Origin: Verticillium longisporum
Lineage: Eukaryota; Ascomycota; Sordariomycetes; Glomerellales; Plectosphaerellaceae
Reading direction: 5' to 3'
Length of the DNA stretch: 64,000 nt
NCBI GenBank assembly: GCA_019188255.1
Contig: JAETXT010000003.1
Coordinates: 4,216,001-4,280,000, forward strand
This document shows positions 47,201 to 58,180 of the stretch, piece after piece. Made by a program: the position numbers and the translations under genes. The notes under the pieces are model-generated. The model was not told the DNA's origin. It saw only the letters and a program-made list of their open reading frames with translations, and made no database searches. Positions within the stretch are counted from its first letter, which is position 1; every line of letters begins with the position of its first letter.

Positions 47201-47724
47201 AGCTGGCCAATATGCTACCGCCGCTTGTCGGCTACAGCGTATGCCACGATGTAAATACATGAAGTGTGTCACAACCCATTCATGGGCACAATCTTTGGCT
47301 GGCATTTTCCTGGATGGCACCAAGATGGACTATTTCTGACAGCCGGTCACGTTTCGCAGGCTTAGCCAGAGAAGGTAATAACATGCAACTAATTTCTATA
47401 CAATGTAAATTGTATTCTGTCGCTTGCCCAGTGCCCAACCACCAGCACCGAAATTCCACATGAAAGAAGAAACAACGCTAGGAATAGTACTACATGCCAT
47501 AGAGTGACCCCAAGTACGATGTACACATAGGGCGTCTCGGGTCTATCATGACCAATGCACCATGCAAAACCACATCATGTCGGCTTCCCTCCACTCTCAA
47601 ACGCTACACCCACGCTCCATAGCGGGTCCCACACCACACTCTTCTTCGATGCCGCTTCACTAACACCGCTCGTCTCGCGCGCGAGTATTGGGCCAGACGC
47701 CTGCACCCCTTGGATCAGCGGTGC
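44225..47724. other. Gene-poor region between chitin deacetylase and ATG11
   Basis: About 3.5 kb has no recognisable gene on either strand. It includes the chitin deacetylase promoter and the ATG11 3' end. A (CG)n run lies at about 45590-45600. One 81-codon frame (47080-46835, minus) has protein-like composition but no known family or flanking splice partner, so I do not call it. Confidence 0.45.
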
Positions 47725-50700
47725 TCAGGGCCCCATCAGGGAATCGATATCGTTTCGTACCTCGGCCTCTGGCGCCTGCGGCTCCTGCGCAGGCGGACTC
47801 TCCGCTGGCGCCGTACGCAAGGAGTTGGTCTCGCTCGCAACAGCGTTGCCTTTGAGAAGATGCGCGCCCGCACCCAGGGGTAGGGCTTTCTTCGAATTTG
47901 TGCTGCTACGCCGACTCTCTAAGCTCTTGGACAGCGCCTTACTGACGCCCTCGATGCTGTGGCCCGTGGCCCGTTGTTTGTCCTTTGCGCTGGCTTGCGC
48001 GTGGGTATGCATGTCGGCGCGAGCCTCGACATTATTCGTGGCGATGGTCGACTTGCCGAGGCCAGGTGTCGACGGCGCCCCGGCTTTATCCTCAACAGCG
48101 TCGATCATGTACCACCGCAGTCCATCGGACAGCTGAAACGGATTATCGTCTTCGTCATTAAAAGAGTCCGTGTCCGGGAGCTGCCTGTGGAGGCTCTTGG
48201 AGAGGTCAACGACTCGCTCCTCGATCCGCGAGATGCGCGCCACGAGCCACTCTCGTGACCGCAGTCGGTGGTTATCCTGCTCGCGCAGGAAGTAATGCGG
48301 GTAACCGACGTTGAAGGGAGCCCAAGCTCCGGAGCTTTGGTTCCTTGTAGGGAGGAAGGGGGCGAGATCACCCTCTTTGAAGTGCTTGTAAGCGATCTTC
48401 TCGTGAGCATCCTTTTGCAAGGAGCGAGCCTTCTCGCGATAAGCACGAGAATCGCGTTGAAGCTTTCGTGCCAGGTGCTCAACGTCCTTGACGCGACGGT
48501 AAATTGTCTCGGCGAACTGGTCCATATCAAAGTGGCCCAACTTATTCATGAACGCATCGTACTTGTTCTGCTCAGCTCCAATCTCGCTACTGTTCATCCA
48601 GTACAGTAGTTCCAGGTCGGTACTGTCAGCCAGATTGCGGCTCTGGAACGTGGAAGAACGGCGGATCGATGGTTGCCCTGGGTCGGACGAGTCATTGGCG
48701 ACTTGTGTCTGGCTCATGGAGCCACGCTCGGCTCTGGGGACCTTGGTGAAGGTCATGGCCGAGGAGGACTCGTCACGAGTAACAGCGAAGCCAAGCCGTT
48801 CCAAAAGTCGACACATTCGATCGTTCTGAGCATAAATACGTTGCGTCAAGTCCTTCGTGTGGTCAGTCCGGGCGTCGAATCTTCCTGTCAGCTCCGAGTG
48901 ATGGCCCTGTGACACCTGAAGCTTTTCGCGGTACATGTGAAGCTCCTCTTCGAGGCTGCCCACCTGTGATTGCTTGGAAGCAAGTTCTTCGCTGATGGTT
49001 CTGGCATTCTGCTCAACTTCGTCCAGTTGCTGCCGCAAGCTCTCTGAGCCAGTCTCGCCGTGTGCAATTTTTGCGCGAAGTTCGTCCAGCTGACTGCGAG
49101 CGCCAGCGGCATCTTTCTCAAGAGCACTGACTTTGGCTTTCTCTTCGTCCAGGCTTTCTCGAAGGTGCATCGCTGACTCTTCTTTCGTAGCCACTTGTTT
49201 CTGAGACTCGGCAAGCTCATCCCTGAGAGTCGTGAGCTCTTCATGCATTTTCTCATTGTTAGACTTTAGAACAGCCTTGTCGTTATCTGAAGACTGCAGT
49301 CTGGCGACAACTTCAGCTGACCGCGCCAGCGTGGCGTCGATCAGATCAAGCATATCTTCGGGGAGTCTGTCATTCGGAGCAAGCTGCTCATGAAGGCTGC
49401 GTAGTGCCTTGCGTTGAGAGTCGCTTGACTCCCTTGAGATGTCGAGCTCTGCCAGGACTGTCTTGTTCTCGTCAAGCGCTGCTTGAAGCTGCTTCTCGAG
49501 GCTTTCATTTTGCTCGCGCTGTAGTCTGGCCTCGTTGCGAAGAAATTCGACTTGGCCTTGAGCCTTCAGTGTCTCATCCTTCTGTTCCTTGCGGAGTCTC
49601 TCGATATCCTGGCCAAGCGCTGAGACACGGCCATCATATGTCGCCTTCTCATTCTCCCTGGACTCGCCAAAGTTTTCCATCTCGTCTTCGTTGTCTTCGA
49701 TGCGGGCTTTCAGGGTCTTAATCTCGTCTTCGAGCGACTTACGCTCCTCGACAAATTCTCGTTTGAGTGCCTCCATGTTTCCAAGGAGGTCCTTCTTCGT
49801 AATGTTGGCCTCCTCCATCTGACCCTTGGTGTCCTTGTGCTGCGTCATCTGGGCGAGGAGGTCTTTCTCTAGCACTGTAGAGCGTTCCCTTTCGGCGGCC
49901 ACATCCGTCTCAAGCTGCTGTATCCTCTGTTGCAGTATGTCTGTACCCGCCGACGAATGGCGCCGCTCCTCGGACATAGGGGTCGACTTGATTGAAGCCG
50001 TAGAGTCGTTGCGGTCGTGTCCGAACAGAGACCCTAGGCCTGGGCGTGTTGCCTGACCTCGGTGAAGGAGGTCCTCGAGACGCCTTACTCTACTTTCGGC
50101 CGTCTTGAGCCTGTTCTCGAGCTTCATCTTGTCTTCTTGCAGCGTTCGGAGCAAGTCATCATCGCCGCGGATCATCAAGCCACTCCTGCCCAGTGCTGCC
50201 TCGTGAACACTTCCATTCTTGAAAGCCTTGACGCGTTTCGACTGCTGCTTTGTCGGCGCATTGAGCTCGTTCACAAGCTCCTGTACCTCTTCTAGTAATG
50301 CGCTTTCAGTCTGCTGCTGCTTGAGGTGCCCGAGAAACTCCTCTAGGTCGGGCTTCGCCATGACTGGCCACTCCTCTTCCTCGCCTAGCAGGTTCACCTC
50401 TAGTCCCAAGATGGTATTGCTGAAGCTGTCAGGCCCATATGTACTGCCGATACTCTTCTGCCACTTTTTCCGACGTTTCGACTCCTCGTCTTGAAAGAGT
50501 GCCATCTCGTTGGCCAAGGTTGAAGAGTCAGTCTTCACCTTCTCCGTCCACTCTCGTCGCCAAATGGCTTCGCCAACGAAAGAGGAATACATGTACGGCA
50601 ATTGGTGTATCAACCGAAGGTAGTCAAACGTTGTCATGTCCTCATCAGACTCACGGAGGTTTTGGCACTGAGTCTTGACGTTTCCATGTAGGTTTGAAAT

Positions 50701-51855
50701 ACCGTTGATCGTACGCATGAAGTCGACGGCGTCCGCCGCAATGGCGTTGCGTGCAGACGTGGCATACACAAGCATATCGTCCATCTCTTCCGCGCGTTTC
50801 CTCAAACTTGGGATGAGTCGTTCCGTCTGATTCTGTGCCGTTTTGGAGGCTTGCGCAAGTTCGCGCTGGCCGTACTCTTGGACAATTTGAGCATCCGTAT
50901 CAATCTTGCCCACGACAGCCTCAATGTCCTGAAGAAGCTGCCCGGCCTCCTCGCTGTGCGACAAAGCCGAGCGGCTCACCAGATTTTCGAACTCGCCAAT
51001 CAGATGTTCCAGCCCTTGGTACATGGTGTCGACAGCCTTGTCCAGGTCGCTGGCTTTCCGCGCAAACTTCTTCTCCGATGTAGCCGCCAGCGAACCCGCC
51101 TTCTTCACCGTGTCCAGCTGCAGCAAGTCATCCAGCGTTGCTTGTTTCTTCTTGACATCCTTGGACGTCATGAAGTTGACCATGGCTGCCGAAATGGGGA
51201 CGTTCTTCGCGAGATCCAGGTACTGCTCCCACTTGCTGGCCAGCTGGGTATGTTCCTCCAACGCGGGCTTGACGTATTTCTTGAGCTCCGCATACTGGGG
51301 CTCGATCTTCTTGATGCTGAGTTCGAGGTTGGCGACGGCTGCGTCGAGGCATTTGATCATGACGTCCATCTCGCTGTAGCGTTCGCGCGTCGTCTCCTCC
51401 ATGCGCGCTGCGTCAGCAGCGAGGCCCAACGCCCAAGTTTGCCGCTCGCGGCACAGCGTCTGCCACGCCGCCATGTCATGGCTGTTGTCGATGTAGTCGG
51501 GGGCCTTGGGAACGGCATATCGTTTCGGGGCGGGCACTTCGGAGACGAGAGACTCGGCAGAGCCAGGTGTGGCTGATGTGACTCGGAGATCATAGACGTA
51601 GACTTCGCCCTACAAGCAAAATAGTCAGCACGTCACGCAATACACAGCAGATAGCGATGGGACCGGTCGAACCTCCTGGTGCAGCCTCGCAACCTTGACG
51701 GTCTTGCCCTGTCCCGTCAAGGCGACGAGCTGGTGCGAGGGTATGGAAGTCTGGCGGGCCACCCAGCTCTTGAACTCATCGAGTGACGAGAACTGAGTCG
51801 TGTCGACGACCTGCAACCGCTGGCCCGTGTGGGCTATCAACACCTGGGTAGTCAT
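47725..51855 (-). CDS. ATG11: Autophagy scaffold protein Atg11
   Basis: Large coiled-coil scaffold for selective autophagy that links cargo receptors to the Atg1 kinase complex. Exons 51855-51673 and 51609-47725 encode 1,355 residues. The start MTTQVLIAHTGQRLQVVD begins a ubiquitin-like N-terminal region. The 63-bp intron joins LHQE to GEVYVYDLRVT. An Atg17-like helical region follows to about residue 420. Long coiled coils lie at about 520-950, with heptad-rich segments such as LEKDLLAQMTQHKDTKGQME. The conserved Atg11 C-terminal domain at about 1100-1220 includes FKEGDLAPFLPTRNQSSGAW and NVGYPHYFLREQDNHRLRSR. It is divergent from the CENP-H-like gene. With ATG3 it is the second core autophagy gene within 20 kb, but they are not adjacent, and I infer no co-regulation. 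Confidence 0.94.
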
Positions 51856-52343
51856 CGCGAGACATCTCCCGACAAGAAGCTGCGTGAGAGCCTGGCGTGT
51901 CTGCAATGATCGAGCTGTCGGTTACTTCAAGGTCTTGACAGTCGGCTTCAAAATTGCTATGGTTCCCCTGGAGGATGCTGGCGGACTGCTCGGCTGTTGA
52001 GCGCCTCCGAATGAGCTCGAGATGGGGTGAGAGCTGCCTGGCCGAAGCTTGGGGCGGCCGATATCGAGATAACAAGCTCGCAGGCGGCCATCTAATGCTT
52101 GTCTCTGGTCGTGCGTCAGGCTAGCGTGACGTCTATCCCGCGCCTTGTGACTAAGGTCATTGATTGGTGGTCAGGCGATCAGTGTAACGCAGCACCAGCC
52201 ACGTATGGCTGTTGAGGGGTACGAGCCACAGGATCGACTTAACGCGTGTCGAGACGCGTTTGATTTCGATGGAAGAGAAGTGAGAGCTACAATTGATGGG
52301 CCTCGGTTTCAAGATCACGGCCGAACCTGGAGGACTTGTCACA
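51856..52343. promoter_or_regulatory. Divergent promoter region of ATG11 and the CENP-H-like gene
   Basis: This 488-bp gap separates two divergent starts. No strong motif was recognised. An in-frame ATG at 52296 precedes the preferred start of the right-hand gene, so part of this may be coding. Confidence 0.4.
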
Positions 52344-53135
52344 ATGGAGGCCAACTCGCCGTCACCAGACGCTCCCTCATCGGAGCTACCGCCCCTACGT
52401 CTCTCGCCAGATGAGCAACAAGTCCTCACTCTCTACGACCAACTCGGCGATCTCGAGCTCAAAGTCGCCCTCCTCAAAGCCCAAACAGCATACATCCCAG
52501 GTAGCACGCCCGCCGGCACCCTCTTTCCTCCCACGCTCACGAAATCCACCTCATGCTAAACAATTGCGCCAGACACAGCCCCCGAGGCCGAAGCATCGCT
52601 CGAAGCAGCCCAGTCCGCCGCCTCGGCCGCCAAAGCAACCTACCTGCTCCGCAACACAATCACAGACGCCGTCCTCACCGCGAACCCGACCCTCCAGGCC
52701 GTCCACAGCAGCACGCGCGCCACGCCGATAGAGTCAGACCTGCTGCCGTCAGTCCGCGCCCGCGACGCCGCCTCGGCGACGCTCGCCCGCAACGCCACGA
52801 GCCTGCGCGACACGCTCGACGCCCTGGCCGCGACGCGCGCCGGGGCCCTGGCCGCAGGGCGTCGGAACGCCGAGCTCGCGCGGGAGGTGCTGCGTCTCGC
52901 CGAGGAGGCGGCGAGGCGGCGAGGTGGCGGCAGCGGGCCTAAGGGGAGCGGCGGCGAAGACGACGAGGCGAGGCGGGAGACACAGCTGCTCAGGGCCGGG
53001 CTCAAGGCGAGCAGGCAGAAGTGGAAGGTCATGAAGGGCACGGCAAGCGCGATTGTTGTCGGGAGCGGGGTCGACTGGGTTGGCGACGAGGGGTTGAGGT
53101 GGATGGTGCTCGATCCCGAGGGGGAGGAGATGTGA
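52344..53135 (+). CDS. Probable kinetochore protein CENP-H/Mcm16 family
   Basis: Exons 52344-52500 and 52573-53135 encode 239 residues. The N-terminal part (LRLSPDEQQVLTLYDQLGDL then ELKVALLKAQ) and a long central Ala/Arg-rich helix predict coiled coil. The end WKVMKGTASAIVVGSGVDWV then DEGLRWMVLD resembles the conserved C-terminal block of CENP-H (Mcm16 in budding yeast, Fta3 in fission yeast), an inner-kinetochore CCAN subunit. This assignment rests on memory of that C-terminal pattern and on coiled-coil architecture, so it is tentative. The first ATG in a good context (ACAATGG) was chosen; 16 residues upstream another in-frame ATG exists. Codon use shifts to very GC-rich in exon 2. Confidence 0.6.
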
Positions 53136-56100
53136 GGACCTGTGTTTGTGTCCCTGTGCACGCCGTGGCCCGATCTCTTTACATGTGTGAGGGGTGGACG
53201 ATGATAGTTTTACGTGTCATGAGCTACGATGAATGAACAACAACGACGAAACGCACTGTCAGTCAGAAAATGGACAAAGTTGCAGGTGACTGTGGCGGAA
53301 ACACATCTGAGGCTCCCCCATCGGAACCGACCCATCGAGACTGACAAGGACCAGTTGTTCGTCGCGGGCTTCCAGACCCTGCATGAAGTGAAGATGTATG
53401 CCGCCCATGCGGGTCATCCGCTAGAATGTGGTCTCGTCACAGGCCGCTTCCCCGGGCTTTCGCCCAAGATTCGCAGATGGGTGTCGAATAGCAGACCAGA
53501 CAGAGCACAGCGATCCTTGGCAGATGCCGACGTGTTAGATCTTAGCGTCGCAGGACGCTTGGGCCACTGGCTGGTGCTCGAATATCACGTGATATGCCTT
53601 GGCCATGGCGGTCAAATCGTCCATCTTGGGATCAGAATATCTCTCCTCGGTCGAATTGTCCGAAAATGAAAATGAATTCAAAAGATTGCTTTGGGTGTCA
53701 GCAGTGCGATGGACGTGTTGATGTCGGTCACGTGCCGTGTGTGTGTCTCTAGGTGAGACCAGCAGAAAGAGAGAGTAAATGGGTGCAGCAGCTGGGGCGC
53801 CCAGCAAGCAAGTGGGAGGGGAGCGCAGACTCCCCCAAAAATCAGTCGGTCCATGCCCTGCTCGCATCAGCCAGACAACCGACGGTCGGGGCGGAGCCAA
53901 AAAGGCAGGCATTGGGTCGGTGGACAGTTTGGGTCACGCTGCGCACTGTTTCATTGGTTGCTGCAGGCATTTGAAAGGGCGCATAGCGGGTGGCGGACGG
54001 AGGGAGAGAGGGACGCCGGCTTTGGTACAGTGCGGGATTCGTTTGGGTGACAGGGCTGCACACAAGTCGCTGGTACAACCGCATCAATCTCGACTGTGGA
54101 ACAGGGAGTTGGGGCCCAGCGCTCAAGGGAGGGCCAGGAAGGCCAAGGAAGAGGAGGGGGAAAACTGGTCGAGACAGCTCCTCACTGGGCGCGGCATCAG
54201 TCCAGACACCTCCGGCCCTGTCTGCGGTCTAGGCGCGTGCACGCATCACTCCTCACTCTCCATCCCCGTCACCAGTCGCGACTCGCGAGGTACAAGCTGT
54301 CCAGCCACCTGTCCGTGCATGACCAAGTACCACCCGTTACGGTATTCGAGAGACCGTCTTGTCTCGTTTGCCCGAGTACTTGCCTGCCTAAGGTACGTAG
54401 GTAGGCAAGGTACGCTAGGTGTGTGTAGGTGTGCACTCCTGACAGTCCATCAGCACCAGCCGAGTGCCAGCACCAGCACCAGCGCCGGTCTCGTCGGAAC
54501 ACGGAGCCTGCACACTACTCTGAGAACTCGCGCTCTAATGATGCTCGCTCTCAGCACCACTATGCACAGCGAGGCATGCGGTCGAGCTGGCGCCAACCAG
54601 CCTTTTCTGCCAGCGTTTTTCTTCTTCACCTTACCAGTCTGCACGTGGCCTTGGATCTGGTATCACGACTATCAGACCGAGCCAATATGGTACAAGTGAA
54701 ATTGCTCACAGATCCTCTAGCAGCTTAGACGCCCCGTTCGGCTTCTCGCTGAGCATGTCTCGCCCGGGGGATGGCCAGATGGGTCAAATCTATCGCTTGT
54801 GCTCCCACATGTGTAGGATGCTGGCACCTGGCCGCAGCACGCACGCACGCACGCACACACGCGCCCTCACTTGCGCACTGGCAGGGCGAAGAGGAGGGTA
54901 GAAACAGAGGGATCGAAAACCGAGCATCGTGCGGCCAAAGTCAGACTTTGATTGGGCTGAGCTGGGGGAGCTTTGCTCATCGCCTTGGACCGCTGGTTGC
55001 AGGCGGCGACCAGCGGAAGAAATGTCGAGCGAAGCGGGTACTTTGGCTCAAGTACCGGTACATGGCAATCTCGTATACTGGTACATGAGGCCTATGCAAG
55101 GTAAAAGTACCTAAGCACACTAGACCTTTGCAGTCCACACCCGCGTCGCATTGTGTCAGTACCAGGATGTAAGTCAAGCATCAACTCGGGACAAACGGAG
55201 CAGATTGGTCCCTGCGAGCATCCGTCAATTAGAGAGGGGGAAAAAACTTCGCCGAAGGGACAGGCAATGGGTTTTTTTTTTTCCTTTTGGACCAGGCTCG
55301 TTGGTGTGAAAGTGCATATACCAGACTCCCGTAGTGCAGAGGTCCCAAGTCACTACAGCGAGCAGGTCGGCTACTGGCCGTCTCCAGACTCATGCTCAAA
55401 CAAGTGACGCCAGTCCTGCGAGAGCTAAGCAAAGCTGTGGAGAGGCTGGAGGGTAAGCGAGTCGCTCAAGCCATGCGGACTTGGCAGTATGACGGAAGGG
55501 GGGGGGGCAAACATGCCTGGTACCAAGCTGCCGTTGCTTACCCTCTCCATGTCCAATGTCCCGAGCCCGACCAGGCTAGCGAGGAGCTGCTGTCTGGTTT
55601 GCCGAATCAAGGCTATTTTGATAGGAGATCCAGCCACAAGAGACAGCCGCCCAGCTGAGGCATGTGTCCAGCGTCGTTATTTCGGGGAATCACGTCAAGG
55701 CCAGGGGAGCGTGGACTCTTGTCGTCAGGGGATGTATGTGACTCGAGTGTGATAGGACAAGCTACCAAAACGGGAGAGTTTGCGTAGGTGTGTCTAGTCC
55801 TGTCGCGGAGCACTGGGGGAGCCAAACACTGTGTTGTGGTTGGGGCTTGACGGGTATCCTGTCATCTTCCGTCTGGAGACCCAGCCTGACCACAAAAGGT
55901 GCTCCAGTATATCTCATATCGAAGGGGCTCTGGCTTTCGTGATCTTATGGACCGCGGAGGAGATGGAGAGCTTAAGCAAACTGGACGACGCGTCGTATTA
56001 CTCCAGGTATCTCGCAAGGTCCCTGTTACGTGTTTTGGTCATGTTTTGAGCAGAGGCAGACGCGTCCAAGTCTTCGAGTTGGAAAGCATGATGATCCAAG

Positions 56101-57513
56101 GCACGCCGGATGAGTGGACAGGAGCGGAAGGGGGGATAGGAGGTAGCAGCTATCTGGAGGAGGCATGGAGAGGGGTTGGACAGTGTGCGAACTGTCCGAA
56201 ATTCCGTAGAAAATAAAGGGTTACCTGGATGGTGTGGGGTGATTTGAGCCTATGTCTCGAAAGACGTACTGTGGGGCTACGTGCAATCACACGGACCTCC
56301 CCGGCACGTTGGGCAGTGCAGAAGGGTTCTTAGAGCATCTGTCCCACTGTCAAAGAGTAGGTTTATACCTAAGGTACTTACAGCACCTAGGTACGGCTCA
56401 AGTGGTAGGATATTGCGACAGCTCGGCCACAAGGCGGTGTGAGATGCACATACTTCTCACTGAGAAAGAAAAAAAATCTGTGAGCAGGAGGTGGTAGTGG
56501 CATCTGCAGAGTAATGAGTGCATTGCAAGGCAGGGCCGGTCGGAGCAGTGGGCAACCGGCCGTGGGAAACAGCCTAGCTAGCTATGTACGTCGATATGTG
56601 TCTGGGTGGGCGTGAAGGGAGGAAGGGGGAGGGGGGCAACAAAAGGTGCGGGCGGGCGGGCAAGGTGGTAGGCGGATCAGAAGGGAAGTGATGGGCTGGT
56701 CCAAGGTCGAAAAGGGCATGTACCCTGAGGAGGTACGGGCGCTGCGAAGGTACACAGTACTCAGTACTTGGGGCGGAGTTCTGTGACTCCAGTATGGCAC
56801 AGTAGCAGTTGGCATGGTGGCTACTGCCCGCTGGTGAATGGCTGGTGGCTGGTCACTCACTGGTCGCCCCTGGACAAAAACAATGAGAGAGGAGCACACA
56901 CGCACACCCGCACACACGCGGGCAGCCCAAGGCAAGGTGCCAGGAACCAGGCGGGAAAGGGGGCAACGCGTGCCTTCCCCTTCCCAGCGAAACCCGGGTG
57001 CGCCTGCCTCGTCTTGGTGGCTCTGGTTAGGCCTGGTGGGAGGTGCCCGCAGGATCACTCCCCCAAGTCCCCGCCGAGTAAAAACGCAGGCACCTCGCCT
57101 CCCACCTCTCTGCCTCCTCTCTCTTTTGCTCTCTTCTCTACCACGCAAAATCACCATACAAATCCCAACACCACGCAAATTCGTGCCTACACCTCGTGAG
57201 TACCTCTGCACCCACGCATCCTCCACCAATTCCCAAGTCACCCACTTTACGAACCATCGTCACCACTACAACCACCAACAGCACTATTTGTTGCATCGCA
57301 TCACTGGCAACCGATTCTGCATCACTCGTCCCATCTCAATGCGATAAATTTCCGTCGAGTTGGGCCTTGTGTTGTGGCTTCACGAGCTTTGTCGCATTGC
57401 ATCTTGAGTGCATCGCGTGCATCTATCTTGAGCTTGATCAAGCTAACTAGAGCTTGACGCGTCCAGACTCCAACAACAACAACCCTTTCAGCTTATTCCA
57501 AACCAATCCTCAG
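53136..57513. other. Gene-poor region between CENP-H-like gene and NHP6
   Basis: No gene is clearly supported in 4.4 kb. It holds CA/CG-rich simple repeats (about 54840-54865 and 56898-56923), a poly-T tract near 55269, and several GGTACCTA-type motifs (54388-54420, 55108, 56367-56395). One small candidate on the minus strand starts at about 53620 in good context (CCCAAGATGG) but ends after 29 codons. The last 400 bp, with its CTCTCT tracts (57110-57150), is presumably the NHP6 promoter and first leader exon. Confidence 0.5.
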
Positions 57514-57806
57514 GTACGTGTTGAGGTCAAACATTGTCGATTTCGAGCTTCAAACGCGTATTGGGACGCGTTTGCGAGTGCAATTGCGTTTGCGACCCAT
57601 TGTCTCTCACACATAGCACACCTACCCTACCACCACCCAATTCTCTGAGGCGGCAATCTGACGGACAAGCTGTCGCATCTCTGCGTGCACTTGGCCTGTT
57701 CGATTCTCTCGGCCCGTCTATCCACACCCTCCCTACCACAGCTCTTTGACACGCACAACATTCAAGTGTTAGCCGTCCTCAACATGACACTGACCACTCC
57801 TCGTAG
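57514..57806 (+). other. Predicted 5' UTR intron of NHP6
   Basis: A strong donor (CTCAG then GTACGTG) and an acceptor (CTCGTAG then AACCATC) bracket 293 bp just before the NHP6 start codon. Removing it brings a CTTTCAG...CCAATCCTCAG leader next to AACCATCAAAATGCC. Upstream ATG triplets such as the one at 57784 would be spliced out. Inferred from sequence only. Confidence 0.55.
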
Positions 57807-57816
57807 AACCATCAAA

Positions 57817-58180
57817 ATGCCTAAGGCCGCAGCTAAGCGTGGTGCCGGCGAGAAGAAGGCCAAGAGGGCCAAGAAGGACCCCAACGCCCCCAAGCGCGGT
57901 CTCTCCGCCTACATGTTCTTCGCCAACGAGCAGCGCGAGAACGTCCGTGAGGAGAACCCCGGCATTTCTTTTGGCCAGGTCGGTAAGCTCCTCGGTGAGC
58001 GCTGGAAGGCCCTCAACGAGAAGCAGCGCGGCCCCTACGAGGCAAAGGCCGTCGCCGATAAGAAGCGTTATGAGGACGAGAAGGCGGCGTACAACGTAGG
58101 CATCCCTCACCTAAAACCAGGGCCATCACAGCAAAACTAACATGCCCCAGGCCGAGGCTGAGGACGACGAGTCTGCTTAA
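57817..58180 (+). CDS. NHP6: Nhp6-type HMG-box chromatin protein
   Basis: Small non-histone protein that bends DNA and works with FACT in transcription. Exons 57817-58095 and 58151-58180 encode 102 residues. A basic N-terminal arm ([20 protein letters not shown]) is followed by one HMG box (about 25-93: [51 protein letters not shown]). A short acidic tail (AEAEDDESA) comes from the last exon. The 55-bp coding intron has GTAGGC and CCCCAG ends with ACTAAC before it. The start is the ATG directly after the predicted leader intron. This protein is distinct from MAT HMG proteins, which have a different box sequence. Confidence 0.96.

Noticed and set aside
57817..58180. HMG-box gene as a possible MAT1-2-1
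   Set aside because: Sequence and layout are those of Nhp6 (small, basic arm, acidic tail), and it is far from SLA2.
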